Source of the DNA: Burkholderiales bacterium 8X
Lineage (GTDB): Bacteria; Pseudomonadota; Gammaproteobacteria; Burkholderiales; Burkholderiaceae_C
Length of the DNA stretch: 64,000 nt
Assembly (NCBI GenBank): GCA_902506565.1
Contig: LR732703.1
Coordinates: forward strand, 870,030 to 934,029
Direction of reading: 5' to 3'
Positions 51,128 through 59,680 of this stretch are shown here, in pieces. The notes below the pieces were generated by a model that made no database searches, had not been told where the DNA came from, and worked only from the letters and a program-made list of their open reading frames with translations. Numbering within the stretch: position 1 is the stretch's first letter; each line of letters starts with the position of its first letter. A program made the position numbers and the translations under genes.

Positions 51128-52107
51128 TGCGCGGCCTCAACGGCTTGCTGGTGCGTGGCCGGGCGCTTGCGCGCGCGGCGCGCTGCGATGCGTCGTGCCA
51201 GCCGGTGCAGCCAGCCCATCAGACCTTCGGGAGCGATGACGAGAATCGCCACCAGTGCCGTGCCGTAGAAGAGGCCCTGCGCCTCCTGCGCGGGCAGCAG
51301 CTTGGCCAGCAGGTTCAACAGAAAGGTGCCAAGTACCGGGCCGAGGATGTAGCCGGCGCCGCCGACCACGGCCATCAGCAGCGCCGAGATCGACACATGC
51401 GTGTCGAGGGACTGCGGGCTCATGTAGGTGATGTAGTGCGCATAGAGCCAGCCGCCTGCGCCGGCCATGGCGCCCGACGTCGCCAGCATCGCGCTCAGGA
51501 GCGGCGCCACCGCGATGCCGTCGGCCATGGCGCGCGTGCGATCGTGCCGGACGATGTTGAGCGCGCGGCCATGCGCCGAATTCATCAGGTTCTCGTAGAG
51601 CAGCACCGCCAGCAGCACGAAGACCCAGACCAGGATGTTGAATCGCCAGCCGCTTTCGAAACCCGCGATCGGCGGAATGCCGGCGATGCCGACATAGCCG
51701 CCCGTGACCGAATCCCAATTGCGCGCCACGATCTCGAGCAGCGTGGCGAGTGCGAGAGTGGCCAGCGCCGTGGCGAGCTCGGGCATGCGCGTGACGGTGC
51801 GCGCCAGACCCCAGGCCAGCGCTGCTGGCAGCGTCATGGCCAAGGCCAGTCCGATCCAGGCCGGAAGTCCCAGCCGGGTCGCGCAGACAGCCGTGGCATA
51901 CGCACCGATCGCCGCGAACGCGCCCTGCGCCATCGACAGGATGCCCGCCTGCCCGAAGCTCAGTCCGGCCGACAGCGCGATCAGCGAGAAGATGCCGGTG
52001 TGGATGACTGTGTCGAGCCAGGTCGGGCTGAGCGGCGCCAACGCGCAGGCGAGGCCGCCGACCACCAGCATGATCCAGGTATTGCGGCGGCGCGCAGAGA
52101 AGATCAC
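51124..52107 (-). CDS. LIV-type ABC transporter permease (LivM-like, second system)
   Basis: 327 aa, with LSFGQAGILSMAQGAFAAIGAYA, the LivM hallmark, and an Arg-rich C-terminal tail. The start is GTG, overlapping the LivH stop as GTGA; the upstream open frame is shadow of LivH. Confidence 0.9.
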   Translation of the reverse strand: MIFSARRRNTWIMLVVGGLACALAPLSPTWLDTVIHTGIFSLIALSAGLSFGQAGILSMAQGAFAAIGAYATAVCATRLGLPAWIGLALAMTLPAALAWGLARTVTRMPELATALATLALATLLEIVARNWDSVTGGYVGIAGIPPIAGFESGWRFNILVWVFVLLAVLLYENLMNSAHGRALNIVRHDRTRAMADGIAVAPLLSAMLATSGAMAGAGGWLYAHYITYMSPQSLDTHVSISALLMAVVGGAGYILGPVLGTFLLNLLAKLLPAQEAQGLFYGTALVAILVIAPEGLMGWLHRLARRIAARRARKRPATHQQAVEAAQ

Positions 52108-52946
52108 GGCCGGTCTCCGCTGTAACGGCCGGCGCCGAGCTGGCCCGACAGCAGCACGATCAGCATGAAGAGGGACGGCACCATCGAGGTCACCATGCCG
52201 CTGGTATAGCCGGCGCTCAGCGCTTCGATCACGCCGATCGCGAGCCCGCCGGCCAGGCAGCGCAACGGGCTGTGGATGCCGAAGATGATGGCTGCGGCGA
52301 AGCCGATGAAGGTAAGGCCGAGCGAGGCGGTGAAGTCCATGCCCGAGCTGTGCAGGATCAGCAGGCCGGCGATGCCCCCGAGCAGTCCGCCAGCCAACAG
52401 CGTGCCGCACTGCACGCCGATGACCGGTATGGCCGCCAGCTCGGCGCCGCTCGGGTTGGCCGCCGCCGCACGCATCATCCGGCCGAGCTGGGTTCGCTTG
52501 ATCACGAGCCAGGTCAGGCCGACCAGGCACAACGCGACCAGCCCATTGAGCAGGCCTTGCGGATTCACGCGCAACGCGCCGAACTCGAATACGGTGGCGA
52601 AGGTCTGCCGGACGAAGGGCTTGGTGCCCCATACGATCAGCACGATCGACGATATCGCGAGCGATAGGCCAAAGCTGGCAAGGGCGACCCGGATGCCTTC
52701 CTTGCTGGTCCGCTTGAGCAGCACGAAGACCACCGCCATCACCCCCGATGCCAGCAACGCAGACGAGAGGCCCGCTGCGATACCGAGTGGCCCCGGGATG
52801 GCGGTGGCCACCGCGGCTGCCAGCAGCGCATAGGCGCCGATCGCGAAATCGACGGTGGCGGCCGTGGTGAACATCAAGGTCATGGGCAACGCCAGCAAGG
52901 CGTAGACCGTGCCGTTGAGAAGGCCGCGGAAGATGTACTCGAACAT
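52104..52946 (-). CDS. LIV-type ABC transporter permease (LivH-like, second system)
   Basis: 280 aa with about eight membrane segments; GTVYALLALPMTLMFTTAATVDFAIGAYAL at the N-terminus is LivH-like. It follows the receptor gene by 33 bases and pairs with LivM. Confidence 0.9.
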   Translation of the reverse strand: MFEYIFRGLLNGTVYALLALPMTLMFTTAATVDFAIGAYALLAAAVATAIPGPLGIAAGLSSALLASGVMAVVFVLLKRTSKEGIRVALASFGLSLAISSIVLIVWGTKPFVRQTFATVFEFGALRVNPQGLLNGLVALCLVGLTWLVIKRTQLGRMMRAAAANPSGAELAAIPVIGVQCGTLLAGGLLGGIAGLLILHSSGMDFTASLGLTFIGFAAAIIFGIHSPLRCLAGGLAIGVIEALSAGYTSGMVTSMVPSLFMLIVLLSGQLGAGRYSGDRP

Positions 52947-52979
52947 CGCTGCTTGTGCTGCTCGCGCCGCCGGCCCCGG

Positions 52980-54128
52980 CTATTTGGCGTCCGAGCGGAA
53001 CTGGCCGCCGCGGACGGTGGTGAGGATCACCGCATCGGCGCCCCAGCCATCATGGTTGTCCTTGCTGAAACAGCCTTTGCCCATGGTGATGGTCTCGAAG
53101 CCGCAGAGCGATTCGATGGTGTCGCGCATCTTCTCGCCGGTCACCGGACCGTCGATCTTGCGCAGCGCCGCGGCGATCGTCATGTAGCCGTTGGCAGCCA
53201 GGATTTCGCCCCAACCCTGGGGCTTGTAGCCATTCTTGGTGAGGATCGCGACCAGCTTCTGCTCGGTCGGCGTGGGGTCGTAGGGGATGTTGCCGATCGA
53301 CAGCACCCGCACGCCCTCGCCCATCGGCCCCGCGGCATCGATGAAGCCCTTTTGCGCCAGGCCGCTGTTGGCGTAGACCGGCACCTTCAGTCCGACCTCG
53401 TTGACCGCCTTCAAGAAACTGGCGCCCAGGGACGTGACCGAGAGCTGCATGAAGATCGCGTCGGCACCGGCATTGCGGAACTTGGTGACCTGCGGAGTCA
53501 GGTCGGTCGCGGTGTAGGGTACGCCGACGGACTCGACGATCGTGAAGCCGAGGTCCTTCGAGAGCTTCTGTGCGAACTCGGCGCCGAATTTTCCGTAGGC
53601 ATCTTCCTGGTAGACGACCGCGACCTTCTTGGCGCCGTTGCGCACCACCTGCTTCCAGATGCTTTCCATACCGGCCGTGTCGTTCGGCGCGATCCGGAAG
53701 ATCCAGGGGTAGAAGGCGTTGTTCTTGTCGGTGATGGCGACCGTGCCCGCCGGGCCGAGCAACGGCACCTGCAGGCGCTGCGCGACCGGGCCGGCGGCCA
53801 GGATGCCACCGCCGGTGCCGGGGCCGACGATCGCGACCACCTTCTCGTCATTGATCAGCTGGGTGACGCAACGCGCGGCCTCGGTCGGGTTGGTCTTGTC
53901 GTCGCAGAAGACGAAGTCGACCTTGCGCCCGTCCATCGATCCGCCGTATTCCTTGATGAGCGCGTTGAGCGTGTCGCGCTCCGGAATGCCGAACACCGCC
54001 GCCGCGCCGCTCATGCTGAGCACCGCGCCCACCTTCACGGGCGGCTTGTCCTGAGAGAAACCCCATGTGGGCCAGATGACGGCAGCAGCCGTCGTCAGGG
54101 CAAGTGCCCCGGTCTTGATCGCGTGCAT
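52980..54128 (-). CDS. LIV-type ABC transporter substrate-binding protein (second system)
   Basis: 382 aa. A signal peptide (ALALTTAAAVIWPTWGFSQ) precedes PVKVGAVLSMSGAAAVFG and a type I binding fold. It sits between catabolic genes and the permeases, so its ligand is probably the acid degraded by the P450, ligase and ring-hydrolase cluster. Confidence 0.9.
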   Translation of the reverse strand: MHAIKTGALALTTAAAVIWPTWGFSQDKPPVKVGAVLSMSGAAAVFGIPERDTLNALIKEYGGSMDGRKVDFVFCDDKTNPTEAARCVTQLINDEKVVAIVGPGTGGGILAAGPVAQRLQVPLLGPAGTVAITDKNNAFYPWIFRIAPNDTAGMESIWKQVVRNGAKKVAVVYQEDAYGKFGAEFAQKLSKDLGFTIVESVGVPYTATDLTPQVTKFRNAGADAIFMQLSVTSLGASFLKAVNEVGLKVPVYANSGLAQKGFIDAAGPMGEGVRVLSIGNIPYDPTPTEQKLVAILTKNGYKPQGWGEILAANGYMTIAAALRKIDGPVTGEKMRDTIESLCGFETITMGKGCFSKDNHDGWGADAVILTTVRGGQFRSDAK

Positions 54129-54164
54129 GTCTGTCTCCGATCACCTTGCGGCGTGTTTAGGTTG

Positions 54165-54932
54165 TCAACGAAGTCCACCACTGGCGCGCAGCACCTCGCC
54201 GCTCACCGCATCCGAATCCGGCGAGAGGAAGAAGGCCAGGGGTTTGGCGACATCGAGCGGCCCGACGTGCTCGCGCAGCGGAATGCGTCGACGCTGCAGC
54301 TCGATGAAATCTGCACTGAAGGCCTGCCTGACCTTCTCGGTATGGACCGAGCCGGGCGCAACCACGTTGACGCGGATGCCGTCTGGACCCAGGCTGCGCG
54401 AGAGGGTATGCGTGAGCCCGACCACGCCGGCCTTGGCAGCGTCGTAGCCCGCATTGCCCATGTGGTCGAAGTTGCCGAAGGCTGCCAGCGACGCGACATT
54501 GGCGACCTTGCCGTAGTGCCGCTCCCGAAAGTGCGGCACCAGTGCGCGGGTCATGAAGAACGCGCTGTCGAGGTTCAGCCTCACCGTCTGCTGGTATTCC
54601 GCGGCGCTGATGCGGTCGATCGGCCGGTCGATGATGTCCTCGCCGATGCCGGCGATGCCGCCCGCGATGTTGGCGAGGCCATGCACCGCGTCGAAGCGCT
54701 CGATCGCGGCGGCAGCAGCGAGGCCAGCGCCCTGTTCGTCGGCCACGTCCACCTTGAGCGTCGCCAGCCGATCGCGCATCGACCCTGCACGCTCCTCGAG
54801 CGCCGCAAGCCGCTTGCCACTGATGTCGCAGGCCATCACGCCGGCCCCGCCTGCGAGCAGCAGCATCACCAGCTCGCCGCCGATCCCACCGGCCGCAGCG
54901 GTCACCAGGTAGTTGCGCTCGGCGTGGCTCAT
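54165..54932 (-). CDS. Short-chain dehydrogenase/reductase
   Basis: 255 aa. The nucleotide loop is TAAAGGIGG instead of TGxxxGIG; catalytic residues S148, Y163 and K167 are in VASLAAFGN and GYDAAKAG. The ATG overlaps the upstream crotonase gene. Together with that BadI/BamA-like crotonase it resembles the alicyclic hydroxyacyl-CoA dehydrogenase step of cyclohexanecarboxylate pathways, although this is inference from order. Confidence 0.88.
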   Translation of the reverse strand: MSHAERNYLVTAAAGGIGGELVMLLLAGGAGVMACDISGKRLAALEERAGSMRDRLATLKVDVADEQGAGLAAAAAIERFDAVHGLANIAGGIAGIGEDIIDRPIDRISAAEYQQTVRLNLDSAFFMTRALVPHFRERHYGKVANVASLAAFGNFDHMGNAGYDAAKAGVVGLTHTLSRSLGPDGIRVNVVAPGSVHTEKVRQAFSADFIELQRRRIPLREHVGPLDVAKPLAFFLSPDSDAVSGEVLRASGGLR

Positions 54933-55891
54933 GCAGCCGCCTTCTTCTTTTCGAGGTCCTCGCCGCAAACGCCGCAGAACCGGTGGTCCTCCGGGAGGTG
55001 ATCGGCACCGCAGGCCTTGCAATGCACGCTGTAGCCGCCATAGGGCGCCACGGTGTTGTGCCCGGTATCCAGCGCCTGCCAGCTGGGGTTCGAGTCGACC
55101 GGCTTCTTGTTGAAGAATGCGCCGAAGCCGGCACGGGATTCCATCGACGGGAAATGCAGCGTGCACCACTCCCGTGCCTGTGTCATCTCCCGGAACATCA
55201 GCTCCTTCTGGTGGTTCAGCGCCACCTTGGTGTAGCGCAACGCTTCCGGGAACATGCGCGCCAGGTTGTCGACGATCTTCTCGACCTCCGCATCGAGCTC
55301 CTCGTAGTCGCAAACCGTGTTGACCACGCCCCATTGCTCGGCCAGTTCCGAGGTCACCGGCTTGAGCGCCATCAGCACGTCGCGCGCGCGGCGGTCGCCG
55401 ACCATCAGCGGCCACCATTGCACGGGGCCGAAAGCGGCCACGCTGCCCACGCCGACGCCCACCTGCTGGAGCTTGGCCGTGCGGTTCATGACCACGAAGT
55501 CGGCTGCCAGGTGAAAGGCGTTGGCGCCACCGACGACATCGCCGTTGACCCTGTGGATCACCGGCTTCGGGCAATGCATGATCTCCGAGAAGGTGCGTTC
55601 CATCGCACGCTCATACGACTTCATGCCCGTCAGGTCGTCGACATAGCGCAGGTTGTAGTCGGTGACGTCGCCCCCCGTCGAGAAGAAGCGCTTGCCGGCC
55701 GCCGTGATGACCACGCTGCGAATGCCCGGCCCTTCGCCGGCCCGCTCGACCGCACCGCGGATTTCCTCGAGCGTCTCGCGGCGGAACGAATTGCCGCGCC
55801 CCTCGCGCCGAATCGTGATCCAGGCCGCATGGCCGCGCTGCTCGAATGAGATGTCCTCGTAGTGGACATCGAAGGTCCGGTATTCCTTCAT
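54929..55891 (-). CDS. BadI/BamA/MenB-like crotonase with C-terminal zinc ribbon
   Basis: 320 aa. Residues ~10-265 are a crotonase domain that follows the ring-opening/ring-closing subgroup rather than hydratases: STGGDVTDY at 71-79, PKPVIHRVNGDVVGGANAF, and VGVGVGSVAAFG (144-154), with Gly and Ser150 where hydratases carry the second Glu. Late HFPSMESRAGFGAFF also recalls BamA. The last ~30 residues add C291-x2-C294 and C306-x2-C309, a zinc ribbon not usual in crotonases. It overlaps both neighbours by four bases (ligase upstream, SDR downstream). Hydrolytic C-C ring cleavage of a cyclic 2-oxoacyl-CoA is the best guess; a hydratase cannot be excluded. Confidence 0.8.
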   Translation of the reverse strand: MKEYRTFDVHYEDISFEQRGHAAWITIRREGRGNSFRRETLEEIRGAVERAGEGPGIRSVVITAAGKRFFSTGGDVTDYNLRYVDDLTGMKSYERAMERTFSEIMHCPKPVIHRVNGDVVGGANAFHLAADFVVMNRTAKLQQVGVGVGSVAAFGPVQWWPLMVGDRRARDVLMALKPVTSELAEQWGVVNTVCDYEELDAEVEKIVDNLARMFPEALRYTKVALNHQKELMFREMTQAREWCTLHFPSMESRAGFGAFFNKKPVDSNPSWQALDTGHNTVAPYGGYSVHCKACGADHLPEDHRFCGVCGEDLEKKKAAA

Positions 55892-57447
55892 GGGTTCGCC
55901 TTTCTGTTGGAGCCGGGCCCGACGCGGGTCCGGAGTTCTGCCTTGAGGATCTTTCCGAGCCCGTTCTTGGGAAGCTCCTCGATGATGTCGACCGTGCGCG
56001 GGCACTTGTAGCCAGAGAGCCGCTCGCGACAGAAAGCCACGAGTTCCTCGGAACCGACCGTGCGGCCGGGATGCAGCGACACGAACGCGTGCGGCAGCTC
56101 GCCCCACTCTTCGTCCGGCTTGCCGATCACGCTGGCTTCCCGGATCGCCGGGTGCCAGTACAAGACCTCCTCGACTTCGCGGCTCGAGATGTTGGCTCCG
56201 CCGCTGATGATCAGATCCTTCTTGCGGTCGACGATGGTGAGATAGCCGCGCTCGTCGAGCGTCGCCATGTCGCCGCTGTGCAGCCAGCCGCTGCGCATGG
56301 TCTCGGCGGTCTTCTCGGGGTCGTTCCAGTATCCGGTCATGACCTGCGGCCCGCGGAAGACGATCTCGCCGACCTCGCCGGGCTTCACGTCCAGGTCGTC
56401 GTCGTCCACCACGCGCAGCTCGGTTCCGAACGCGGCGCGGCCGCAGGAGTTGAGGAGGGCTCGATCCCCGCCCATGCCGTCGAGGTGATCCTGCTTGTCG
56501 AGGTAAGCGGCGATCGACGAGACCTCGGTCATGCCGTAGCCCTGGATCAGCACGTTGCCGAAGACCTCCTGCAGCCGCTCGATGCGCTCTGTCGGCATCG
56601 GCGCCGAGCCGTAGCCGATGGTCACGATGCTGTCGGTATCGGTGCTGCCGAGCCGCTGGCTCTCGAGCACGCGGAACAACATCGTCGGCACCAGGTGCGA
56701 ATGGGTGATGCGCTCCTTCTCGACCAATGCCAGCCATCGGTCCGCGTCGAAGTTGCGCTGGTCGGTGAAGACGACGCAGGCGCCCAGCAGCCAGGCCGGC
56801 ACGTAGAACATGTTGATCGACGCAATCGAGTTGTGCGGATAGACCAGCAACACGCGTGTGTCGCGGGTGAACTCGTAGCCGATCACGACCACCGGTGCAT
56901 GCGCGACGCTCTGGCGCTGCTGATGCAGGACTCCCTTCGGCGTTCCGGTGGCGCCGCTCGTGTAGCAGATGAAGAAGTTGTCGTCGGCGGTGACGTCCAC
57001 CTGCGGCTCGGCCGCGTCCTGACGCGCGAGCCATCGCTCGTACTCACAGGTCGAATCGTCCGGGTCGAAGACGATCACTCTCCTGAGCGAGGGCATTGCG
57101 CCCGCGTCTGCCAGCTTGGCGGCATATTCCTTCTCGACGAAGAGCAAGCTCGCGCCGCAATGGTTGACCACGTAGGCGATCTCGCGCGGCACGCTCCGGA
57201 AGTTGACCGGCACATGCACGAAGCCACCCTTCGCAGCGGCGCCGAGTGCCTCGACCGCCTCGACGTGGTTGTTCATCAGCACCGCAACCCGGTCGCCGCG
57301 CTGCAACCCTTCGGCATACAAGCCGTTCACCTGGCGATTCACGCGTTCGTTGAAGCGCGCGAACGTGAGGCGGCGTTCGCCGTCCACGTAGGCGAGCTTG
57401 TCGGGAGAACGCTCGGCACAGCGTCGAATCCAGGCGGCCACGGTCAT
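55888..57447 (-). CDS. AMP-forming acyl-CoA synthetase
   Basis: 519 aa. The phosphate loop YTSGATGTPKG is at 162-172; IQGYGMTEVSS, the GWLHSGDMATLDERGYL hinge region and a C-terminal PKNGLGKILK lysine are all present. It would make the CoA thioester of the pathway acid. Lies 25 bases after the P450 gene and overlaps the crotonase by four bases. Confidence 0.92.
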   Translation of the reverse strand: MTVAAWIRRCAERSPDKLAYVDGERRLTFARFNERVNRQVNGLYAEGLQRGDRVAVLMNNHVEAVEALGAAAKGGFVHVPVNFRSVPREIAYVVNHCGASLLFVEKEYAAKLADAGAMPSLRRVIVFDPDDSTCEYERWLARQDAAEPQVDVTADDNFFICYTSGATGTPKGVLHQQRQSVAHAPVVVIGYEFTRDTRVLLVYPHNSIASINMFYVPAWLLGACVVFTDQRNFDADRWLALVEKERITHSHLVPTMLFRVLESQRLGSTDTDSIVTIGYGSAPMPTERIERLQEVFGNVLIQGYGMTEVSSIAAYLDKQDHLDGMGGDRALLNSCGRAAFGTELRVVDDDDLDVKPGEVGEIVFRGPQVMTGYWNDPEKTAETMRSGWLHSGDMATLDERGYLTIVDRKKDLIISGGANISSREVEEVLYWHPAIREASVIGKPDEEWGELPHAFVSLHPGRTVGSEELVAFCRERLSGYKCPRTVDIIEELPKNGLGKILKAELRTRVGPGSNRKANP

Positions 57448-57472
57448 GCGGTCGTTCCTTCGGTGCGGCGGT

Positions 57473-58687
57473 TCAACGGATGCGCAGCGTGAGCGGCGAC
57501 TCGACCGCTCGGCTCAGCACGCGCGGCGAGTAGGTCACGGGCCCGGCGAGCTCGAGCTTGGGATAGCGTCGGGTCATCTCCAGTAGCCCGATCTCGACTT
57601 CGAGCCGGGCAAGAGGCGCACCCAGGCAGAAATGAATGCCGTGCCCGAAGGCCAGATGAGGATTCGGATTGCGCGCGATATCGAGGCGTTCCGGGTCGGC
57701 GAACTGCGCCGGATCGCGATTGGCCGCAGCCATCAGCAGCATGACGCGGTCGCCCTTGGCCACGTCGACGCCTCCGATCACCATGTCCTCGGCGGCCGCG
57801 CGCATCGTGCCCTTCATCGGGCCGTTGAAGCGAAGGCATTCCTCGATGCCGGACTTGACCAGCTGCGGCTGCTCGGCGAGGCGGGACCATTGATCGGTCT
57901 GCAGCAGCGACGACACTGTGTTGCCGATCATGATCTGCGTGGTCTCGTGCCCCGCGTTCAGGATCAGCATGCACGAATAGAGCACGTCGTCCGGCGTCAG
58001 CGTAGCGTCGTTGCGCTGCACCTCCATGAGCCAGGTCATCATGTCGTCGCGGGGAGATGCAAGGCGCTGCTGGTAGAGGTCCTGCAGATAGGCCTTGAAC
58101 TCGATGATCGACTCCTGCGCGCGTTCCATGCGCTGCGGCGTGCCAACACCGCCGTGCAGCAGCTCGTTGAGTTCATGCGACCAGGCATGGAAGCGGTCGA
58201 GGTCTTCGCGCGGGGCACCGATGATGGTGGCGATCACGTTGGCCGGCAGCGGAAAGCCGAAGTCGTTGATCAGGTCGACCTCGCGCTTTTCTTCCCAACC
58301 ATCCAGGAACTCGCCAACGAAGGCTTGCACGATGCCTCGCATCGTCTGAACCGTCTTGGGCGTGAACGATCGGCTGAAGATCTTGCGAAGCTGCGTGTGC
58401 TTGGGCGGATCGACAAACACCGGCCAGCTGTTGAGCACCTCGTAGGTCAGCGCGAAGCGCTCGCGATCTTCGGGCGAAAGCCGCTCCTTGAAGTACGGGG
58501 TGATGGTGTCGGCCAACATGCGCGAGTCGTGCAGTCCGGCGTACACGTCTTCGTACTTCGAGACGATCCAGCCGCGCCAGCGCTCGTTCCAGTGCACCGG
58601 CCGGGTTTCGCGGCACTCCCGGTAATAGGGATACGGGTCGGCCAGCAGCGCCGGATCGAGAAGATCGTCGTTGACGGATATCACCAT
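57473..58687 (-). CDS. Cytochrome P450 monooxygenase
   Basis: 404 aa, the normal length of soluble bacterial class I P450s. The heme-ligand motif is FGHGIHFCLG with Cys354; the I-helix has NAGHETT, and the K-helix ExxR is ECLR. No ferredoxin or reductase gene is adjacent, so electron donors come from elsewhere. First gene of the 11-gene operon, read from the shared region with the double palindrome; GAGG lies before the ATG. It likely hydroxylates an alicyclic, terpenoid or aromatic acid. Confidence 0.95.
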   Translation of the reverse strand: MVISVNDDLLDPALLADPYPYYRECRETRPVHWNERWRGWIVSKYEDVYAGLHDSRMLADTITPYFKERLSPEDRERFALTYEVLNSWPVFVDPPKHTQLRKIFSRSFTPKTVQTMRGIVQAFVGEFLDGWEEKREVDLINDFGFPLPANVIATIIGAPREDLDRFHAWSHELNELLHGGVGTPQRMERAQESIIEFKAYLQDLYQQRLASPRDDMMTWLMEVQRNDATLTPDDVLYSCMLILNAGHETTQIMIGNTVSSLLQTDQWSRLAEQPQLVKSGIEECLRFNGPMKGTMRAAAEDMVIGGVDVAKGDRVMLLMAAANRDPAQFADPERLDIARNPNPHLAFGHGIHFCLGAPLARLEVEIGLLEMTRRYPKLELAGPVTYSPRVLSRAVESPLTLRIR

Positions 58688-58765
58688 GCATTTGCCTCGT
58701 TCTGGTTGTCGGCTGCGGCTGCCTGTTCGCCAGTCATCCGACCCACTTTCTATCGACGCTGTTTA

Positions 58766-58803
58766 CTAAGCGCTTGCTTAGATGGGTTTGAGCGAGCGCT
58801 TAG
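58766..58803. promoter_or_regulatory. Twin palindromic operator between the P450 operon and the SDR gene
   Basis: CTAAGC-GCTT-GCTTAG (58766-58781) is a perfect 6-bp inverted repeat; TTGAGC-GAGC-GCTTAG (58788-58803) is a second, imperfect copy sharing the right arm. Centres are 22 bp apart, two helical turns, so two dimers would bind the same face. Size and form suit a TetR-family regulator. No regulator gene is adjacent, so it would act in trans. Confidence 0.65.
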
Positions 58804-58832
58804 TGTATGCTCGCGATCCGGAGGTGTCAACG

Positions 58833-59603
58833 ATGGACATGGGCTTACGAGGCAAGGTTGTATTGGTGACCGGATCGAGCCGCGGCATCGGCCTGGCCGA
58901 AGCCAGGTTGTTCGCGGCCGAAGGCGCGCGGCTGGCGATCAATGGCCTCGATCCCTCGCGCGCGGAGGCTGCTGCGGCTCGGCTGTGCGAAGGCGGAGCG
59001 GACGCGAAGGCGTTTCCCGCCGATGTCTCGGATGCAGGCCAGGTCGCTGCGCTTTTTGCCCGCATTGCCGAATCGATGGGACCTTGCGAAATCCTCGTCA
59101 ACAACGCCGGCCTGGCCGGTCGGCGGCTCGGCAGGCCCTCCGAGCAGATCACGGAAGACGATTGGGATGCGGTGATGGACAGCCACATGCGTGCGACCTG
59201 GCTATGCACCCGGGCAGCCCTGCCGGCGATGCGTGCGGCCCGCTGGGGCCGCATCGTCAATACCTCCTCGATCCACTACACCGGGGGTGGGCGTCCGGGG
59301 CTGTCGTCGTACGCTGCCGCGAAGGGAGCGATCTCTGCCTTCACGCGGACGGTCGCCAAGGAAATCGCCGAAGACGGCATCACCATCAACTCGGTGGCGC
59401 CCGGCTTCGTGCGGACCGACATGCTCACCCGACTGCCGGACGACTTCCAGCAACGCGTGCGCTCGCAGAATCCGATCGGGCGTCCCGCGGAACCCGAGGA
59501 GGTCGCGGCCGCAGTCGTCTTTCTAAGTTCGCAGCACGCTTCCTACATCAATGGCGCCCTGCTCGCTGTCGATGGCGGGCGACGCGAGTTCTTCTGGAGT
59601 TGA
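58833..59603 (+). CDS. Short-chain dehydrogenase/reductase (3-oxoacyl-ACP-reductase-like)
   Basis: 256 aa. The cofactor loop TGSSRGIG, NNAG motif, and catalytic S146, Y160 and K164 (SSYAAAKGA) are intact. GGAGG eight bases upstream fixes this ATG; a longer frame would run into the operator. Divergent from the P450 operon and under the same double palindrome, so probably co-regulated. Confidence 0.92.
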   Translation: MDMGLRGKVVLVTGSSRGIGLAEARLFAAEGARLAINGLDPSRAEAAAARLCEGGADAKAFPADVSDAGQVAALFARIAESMGPCEILVNNAGLAGRRLGRPSEQITEDDWDAVMDSHMRATWLCTRAALPAMRAARWGRIVNTSSIHYTGGGRPGLSSYAAAKGAISAFTRTVAKEIAEDGITINSVAPGFVRTDMLTRLPDDFQQRVRSQNPIGRPAEPEEVAAAVVFLSSQHASYINGALLAVDGGRREFFWS

Positions 59604-59680
59604 AGGGCTTCGGGCGATTCATCATCTTCCGCGCGGCCACCGCGTCCGCCAAGAATGGCGACGTGGGCCCGCTGTAGGCA

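Noticed and set aside
52953..55001. 682-codon open frame on the plus strand
   Set aside because: Opposite the LIV receptor and SDR genes, both with strong family motifs.
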